A DNA stretch of 64,000 bases. Source: Marinobacter halotolerans (GTDB lineage Bacteria > Pseudomonadota > Gammaproteobacteria > Pseudomonadales > Oleiphilaceae). Every line of letters begins with the position of its first letter. Positions within the stretch are counted from its first letter, which is position 1. Positions 59,958 to 64,000 of the stretch are shown in pieces. The notes under the pieces are model-generated. The model saw only the letters and a list, made by a program, of their open reading frames with translations, was not told the DNA's origin and did no database searches. The translations under genes and the position numbers were made by a program. The DNA lies in assembly GCF_008795985.1 (NCBI RefSeq), contig NZ_VMHP01000001.1, positions 620,001 to 684,000 of the forward strand, read 5' to 3'.

Positions 59958-62194
59958 CCTGGATGAAGTGGCTACCCTGGCGTTTCGTGGTGAAACGCGT
60001 TGCCCGTCAACACGGGTTTCTCGATCCCATTGCCCTGCTTTCCAAGCTCCACGGTTTTGCGCAACCGTCGGAAGTTGGCGAACCCATTGAGCTGCTGCGG
60101 GCCGGTGTAGTTTTCCATGCCCGGGGCCTGATCAACAGCCGGGTGATACAGCACAATCTGGACTGGGTCTGGCCTTACTGGATCGAACGGCAGTTTGATC
60201 CGAAGGACCCGTCGTTCATTCCCCGGGCCTTCTCCATTACCCACATCAACCTAAGCAACCGTAACTGGACCGCGGTGGGACATCCGGACTGTGACGAGCT
60301 GCCCATTGTGGACCCGAGAGGCCTGCTGACGCCTTTCTTCGACAGCTGGTCCCTGGATGGATGGCTGCTGGCGGATGACGGACGCTGCCTGCTGCCCTCG
60401 CGCACCAAAAATACTCGGCAGTGGCAGGAAACCGAAGACAACGTCCGTGTTCATACAGAATCCGCGATGGACGGTCTGGGACTGAGCAGCAGTTCCTGGG
60501 TGGAGCTGGAAAACGGCATCCCGGTCTGCAAATTCCGGATAAGGGCAACCTCGGACGTGGCAGGTTCGGTGGTTCTGGCCCTGCGACCGGCAAACCCTGA
60601 AGGCATCAGCTTTATTCATAAGGTAAGTGTGTCGGGCGAGCGGGATGCGTGGACGGTGGATGGTCAGCGTTCGGTGAGCTTCAGTGCCCCGGCTGACCGG
60701 CACCACGTATCCGACTACATCAATGGTGATGTGCATATTCATCTGACGGACCGTGAAGACCAGACCGAGGGCGTCTGTGATGTGGGCATGGTGACCGCTG
60801 CGGCCCTGTTTTCCGTCGAAGCCGGGGTCACCCGTGAAATCACCGCCAGCATTCCCCTGAGCGACAAGCCCGCGCGCCTGCCCGAGCCCGATGCCTGGCA
60901 GACCGAACGGGAAGGCCATGCCCGACTGGTATGCCCGGAACCCCGCTATCAGTTTCTCTATGATTCGGCGGTGGCATCGCTGGTTCTGCATTCGCCGGAG
61001 GATGTCTATCCCGGTCCCTTCACCTACAAGCGCTTCTGGTTCCGCGATGCGGCCTTCATCATCAATGCGCTGCTGAGCATTGGCCTGACCGGCCGCGCCG
61101 AACGGGCCCTGTCCCAATTTCCGGACCGCCAGACCCGCAGCGGTTATTTCCGCTCACAGGAAGGGGAATGGGACGCCAATGGTGAGGTGCTGTGGGTTCT
61201 CAAGCGGTTTTTCGATCTGACCGGGCAACGCCCGGACAACCGCTGGCAGGGTGCGATCAGCCGTGGCGCCCGGTGGATTACCAACAAGCGACTGAGCGGG
61301 GAGACCGAGGCACCCCACGCCGGGCTGCTGCCCGCGGGTTTCAGCGCTGAACACCTGGGCCCCAACGATTATTACTATTGGGATGACTTCTGGGGCATCT
61401 CCGGGCTGCACGCCGCAGCGGCCATGCTTGCCGAAGACAGGCCGGAAGACAGCAAGGCCTTCCGGGAAGATGCTGCCGAGTTTACCAAGGCCGTCGACCG
61501 CAGCCTCGAGCGCTGCCAGCAACGGCTGAAACGCCCGGGCATGCCCGCCTCACCCTATCGTCGCCTGGACGCCGGTGCCATTGGTTCCCTGGCAGTGGGC
61601 TACCCCACCCAGCTCAGCGAACCGGATGATCCACGCCTGCTGGACTGCGCGGAATTTCTGATGGAGCGTTGCTTTGTTGACGGCGCCTTCTACCAGGACA
61701 TGATCCATTCCGGCCTGAATGCCTATCTGACCCTGCACGTGGCCCAGGTTCTGCTGCGGGCCGGGGACCCGCGCTATCTGGAGCTGATGGATTCGGTGGC
61801 GGATCTGGCCTCGCCTACCGGCCAGTGGCCTGAAGCCATCCATCCCGGCACCCGGGGTGGATGCATGGGCGACGGGCACCATGTCTGGGCCTCAGCGGAA
61901 TGGGTGCTGATGGTACGAAACTGCTTTGTGCGGGAAGAAGGCGAACGCCTGGTGCTTTGCGACGGTGTGCCGGAGCGCTGGCTGGAACAGAACGAGCCCA
62001 TCAGTTTTGGGCCGGCGCCAACGAGCTTTGGCAGGGTTTTAGTGAGCATCACCCCCAACGCGGGGGACGCTCCGACGGTTTCATGGACCGCCGACTGGCA
62101 CGGCACAGAGCCGCCCATTGAGGTGAAACTGCCAGGTTATAAACCAGTGGTGGCGGGCCCGGATTCGGGCTCCGCCACTCTGGAAAAGATCTGA
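59954..62194 (+). CDS. Glycogen-debranching/GH15-like (alpha/alpha)6-barrel protein
   Basis: A 746-residue protein. The N-terminal half is a beta-rich domain (residues about 60-290, e.g. VELENGIPVCKFRIRATSDVAGSVVLALRP). The C-terminal half contains YPGPFTYKRFWFRDAAFIINALLSIGL, typical of six-hairpin glycosidases (FRD is the substrate-binding signature of the glucoamylase/debranching group), and DYYYWDDFWGISGL. It is distant from standard GlgX. It starts at GTG 59954, overlapping the TVP38 stop; ATG at 59963 is an alternative. No signal peptide. Its substrate is unknown; the gene pair recurs as a membrane-glycan unit only by inference. Confidence 0.7.
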   Translation: MTWMKWLPWRFVVKRVARQHGFLDPIALLSKLHGFAQPSEVGEPIELLRAGVVFHARGLINSRVIQHNLDWVWPYWIERQFDPKDPSFIPRAFSITHINLSNRNWTAVGHPDCDELPIVDPRGLLTPFFDSWSLDGWLLADDGRCLLPSRTKNTRQWQETEDNVRVHTESAMDGLGLSSSSWVELENGIPVCKFRIRATSDVAGSVVLALRPANPEGISFIHKVSVSGERDAWTVDGQRSVSFSAPADRHHVSDYINGDVHIHLTDREDQTEGVCDVGMVTAAALFSVEAGVTREITASIPLSDKPARLPEPDAWQTEREGHARLVCPEPRYQFLYDSAVASLVLHSPEDVYPGPFTYKRFWFRDAAFIINALLSIGLTGRAERALSQFPDRQTRSGYFRSQEGEWDANGEVLWVLKRFFDLTGQRPDNRWQGAISRGARWITNKRLSGETEAPHAGLLPAGFSAEHLGPNDYYYWDDFWGISGLHAAAAMLAEDRPEDSKAFREDAAEFTKAVDRSLERCQQRLKRPGMPASPYRRLDAGAIGSLAVGYPTQLSEPDDPRLLDCAEFLMERCFVDGAFYQDMIHSGLNAYLTLHVAQVLLRAGDPRYLELMDSVADLASPTGQWPEAIHPGTRGGCMGDGHHVWASAEWVLMVRNCFVREEGERLVLCDGVPERWLEQNEPISFGPAPTSFGRVLVSITPNAGDAPTVSWTADWHGTEPPIEVKLPGYKPVVAGPDSGSATLEKI

Positions 62195-62217
62195 CCAGGA
62201 AAGCCTGAAGAGCGGGC

Positions 62218-63282
62218 CTATCGGACCTTGGGGTCCAGCTCGCCGGCGGCGTAACGTTCGAACATGCGCTCGAGGTTCATCGGCTTGATCTTGTCGGCGT
62301 TGCCGGCGGTTCCGAAGGCTTCATAGCGGGCGATACAGACTTCGGTCATCGCCTTCATGGTTTCTTTGAGGAGCTTGCGCGGGTCAAACTCGGCCGGGTT
62401 CTGGGCCAGGAAGCGACGGGTCGCGCCGGTACTTGCCAGACGCAGGTCGGTGTCGATGTTGACCTTGCGAACGCCGTGTTTGATGCCTTCAACGATTTCC
62501 TCAACCGGCACGCCGTAGGTTTCCGGAATCTCGCCGCCGTATTCGTTGATGATTTTCAGCCATTCCTGGGGCACGGAGCTGGAGCCATGCATGACCAGGT
62601 GGGTATCCGGGATGCGGGCGTGGATCTTTTTGATCTGCTCGATGGCCAGGATGTCGCCGGTGGGCGGCCGGGTGAACTTGTAGGCGCCGTGGCTGGTGCC
62701 GATGGCGATGGCCAGGGCGTCCACGTGGGTTTTCTTGACGAAGTCGGCGGCTTCTTCCGGATCGGTCAGCATCTGGCTGTGGTCCAGGGTGCCTTCGGCG
62801 CCAATGCCGTCTTCTTCACCGGCCTGGCCGGTTTCCAGAGAGCCCAGGCAGCCCAGCTCGCCTTCCACGGATACGCCACAGGCGTGGGCCATTTCCACGG
62901 TGCGACGGGTAACGTCGACGTTGTATTCGTAGTCGGTGGGGGTTTTGCCATCTTCACCGAGGGAGCCGTCCATCATTACGGAGCTGAAGCCCAGCTGAAT
63001 GGAGCGCTGGCACACGGACGGGCTGGTGCCGTGGTCCTGGTGCATGACCACGGGAATGTGGGGAAATTCTTCAATGGCCGCCAGAATGAGGTGGCGCAGG
63101 AAGGGGGCGCCAGCATATTTGCGGGCACCTGCAGAGGCCTGAACAATCACCGGTGAGTTGGTTTTGTCAGCCGCTTCCATGATGGCGCGCATCTGCTCAA
63201 GGTTGTTCACGTTGTAGGCCGGCACGCCATAACCGTGCTCGGCGGCGTGGTCCAGCAGTTGCCGCATCGATATCAGGGCCAT
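62218..63282 (-). CDS. fba: Class II fructose-1,6-bisphosphate aldolase (Calvin-type)
   Basis: A 354-residue zinc aldolase. [36 protein letters not shown] begins the barrel; [12 protein letters not shown] gives a zinc ligand and catalytic acid, [15 protein letters not shown] is typical of the Calvin-cycle subgroup, and the later [19 protein letters not shown] and [11 protein letters not shown] give the last zinc ligands and the phosphate loop. It acts in glycolysis and gluconeogenesis. It lies downstream of pgk on the same strand, separated by 243 bp that hold structure D, so the two are probably one transcript. Confidence 0.95.
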   Translation of the reverse strand: MALISMRQLLDHAAEHGYGVPAYNVNNLEQMRAIMEAADKTNSPVIVQASAGARKYAGAPFLRHLILAAIEEFPHIPVVMHQDHGTSPSVCQRSIQLGFSSVMMDGSLGEDGKTPTDYEYNVDVTRRTVEMAHACGVSVEGELGCLGSLETGQAGEEDGIGAEGTLDHSQMLTDPEEAADFVKKTHVDALAIAIGTSHGAYKFTRPPTGDILAIEQIKKIHARIPDTHLVMHGSSSVPQEWLKIINEYGGEIPETYGVPVEEIVEGIKHGVRKVNIDTDLRLASTGATRRFLAQNPAEFDPRKLLKETMKAMTEVCIARYEAFGTAGNADKIKPMNLERMFERYAAGELDPKVR

Positions 63283-63369
63283 TGGGTTTGTCTCCTTGGT
63301 TTAACTTTGGGTCGGTAACTTTTTAGGTTCTATAGATTCTTTTATCGGGCAGAGCTTCGAGTCTGCTGC

Positions 63370-63477
63370 GGATAACAGGGTGGGGCCTTCACGGAACCGC
63401 TACGAGCACATCCATGTGCGCTTATCTCCGGCCATCCATGGCCTGCGAAATTCCGTGAAGGCCCCACCCTGTTATCC
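63370..63477. repeat. Conserved-core, variable-arm structure D (pgk-fba intergenic)
   Basis: Arms 63370-63396 and 63451-63477 are a perfect 27-bp inverted repeat (GGATAACAGGGTGGGG... / ...CCCCACCCTGTTATCC). The core is 54 nt with hairpins GCACATCCATGTGC and GGCCATCCATGGCC. It has the longest and most regular arms in the window. Confidence 0.92.
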
Positions 63478-63525
63478 TTGCGATTCTGGCTTTGGTCCTA
63501 CCACCGAAGCCGAATCAGCTATTAA

Positions 63526-64000
63526 TTATTCACCTCTCGCATCCAGCGCGGCAACCGCCGGCAGGGTTTTGCCTTCCACGAATTCCAGGAAGGCACCGCC
63601 GCCGGTGGAAATGTACGAGATTTTGTCACTCACACCGTACTTGTCAACGGCGGCCACTGTGTCGCCGCCACCAGCCAGGGAGAATGCATCGCTTTCTGCG
63701 ATGGCCTCAGCCAGTGCGCGGGTGCCGTTGCCGAACTGCTCGAACTCGAAGACGCCAACCGGGCCGTTCCACAGGATGGTTTTCGAGGATTTCAGCAGGC
63801 CGGCGAACTTGGAGGCGGTTTCAGGGCCCACGTCGAGGATCATATCGGCTTCGGTGACGTCGTCGATTTTCTTGACGGTGGCTTCTGCGGTTTCAGAGAA
63901 CTCGCTGGCAACCACCACATCTACCGGCAGCGGAATTGCCACGCGGGAGGCGATTTCTTTCGCGGTGTCGATCAGGTCGTGCTCGCACAACGATTTGCCC
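63526..64000 (-). CDS. pgk: Phosphoglycerate kinase, C-terminal part (5' truncated by window edge)
   Basis: The frame is open to the end of the window; the TTG at 63990 is internal. About 158 residues of the C-terminal nucleotide-binding domain are visible: [62 protein letters not shown] and [26 protein letters not shown], the latter being the diagnostic ATP-binding segment. It transfers phosphate between 1,3-bisphosphoglycerate and ADP. The order pgk then fba matches many proteobacteria, where pyk or gap genes often lie near as well. Confidence 0.95.
   Translation of the reverse strand, partial: GKSLCEHDLIDTAKEIASRVAIPLPVDVVVASEFSETAEATVKKIDDVTEADMILDVGPETASKFAGLLKSSKTILWNGPVGVFEFEQFGNGTRALAEAIAESDAFSLAGGGDTVAAVDKYGVSDKISYISTGGGAFLEFVEGKTLPAVAALDARGE

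Overview
The window looks like a chromosomal segment of a marine, hydrocarbon-degrading gammaproteobacterium, most likely Marinobacter or a close relative. This is inferred from gene content and GC-rich codon use, not from a marker gene: an AlkB-type alkane hydroxylase, a complete urtABCDE-ureDABCEFG cluster, cytochrome-linked sulfite dehydrogenase and Calvin-type class II aldolase. Both ends cut genes: sorA-like at the left and pgk at the right.

Layout. 0-5 kb: the end of a sulfite dehydrogenase (SorA/SorB-like), an S41 peptidase, and a GCS2-type carboxylate-amine ligase overlapping an aspartoacylase-like hydrolase. 5-15.3 kb: small membrane and protease genes, two gamma-glutamylcyclotransferase-like proteins, and an apparent four-gene operon that includes a 1681-residue pseudokinase-ATPase-GAF-GGDEF protein and an MFS transporter. 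15.3-23.8 kb: an accessory zone of unrelated single genes (lipoproteins, a PD-(D/E)XK-like protein, a cobalamin-binding-like protein, tRNA-Gly, a cis-CaaD-like tautomerase, a GST, an HNH nuclease, a lipoprotein metallopeptidase). These are separated by copies of one short repeat, a decayed REP-associated (RAYT) transposase and a stray ureG fragment. 23.9-26.2 kb: eutBC. 26.3-37.8 kb: the urea uptake and urease operon on the minus strand, ending in a 59-residue secreted or membrane protein. 38.1-38.4 kb: a strong candidate CsrB/RsmZ-type sRNA with a GacA box. 38.5-50.6 kb: ComEA-like protein, EamA exporter, COG0523 GTPase, glyoxalase I, alkB with a divergent GntR regulator, a flippase-like protein plus glycosyltransferase, TrhO, a DsbA-like protein and nitronate monooxygenase. 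50.6-57.5 kb: a chemoreceptor and a DUF5666/DUF6502 cluster with a shared dyad operator. 57.7-64 kb: cbpM/cbpA, a TVP38 protein with a glycoside hydrolase-like protein, then fba and pgk.

How genes work together. Urea is imported by UrtABCDE and hydrolysed by UreABC, which is matured by UreDEFG. Translational overlaps tie transport to catalysis, and a hairpin terminator after urtA probably lets the binding protein be made in excess. EutBC provides a second ammonia-releasing route. The sRNA would connect this neighbourhood to Gac/Csr global control.

Most unusual signals: (1) four intergenic structures with a 54-55 nt conserved two-hairpin core enclosed by long inverted arms whose sequence differs at every locus, two of them inside the urease operon and one between pgk and fba; (2) the CsrB/RsmZ-like sRNA with an 18-bp GacA box; (3) three TGGGA-N6-TCCCA operators confined to the DUF5666/DUF6502 cluster; (4) the pseudokinase-diguanylate cyclase operon. 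All identifications come from reading the sequence; no database search was run.
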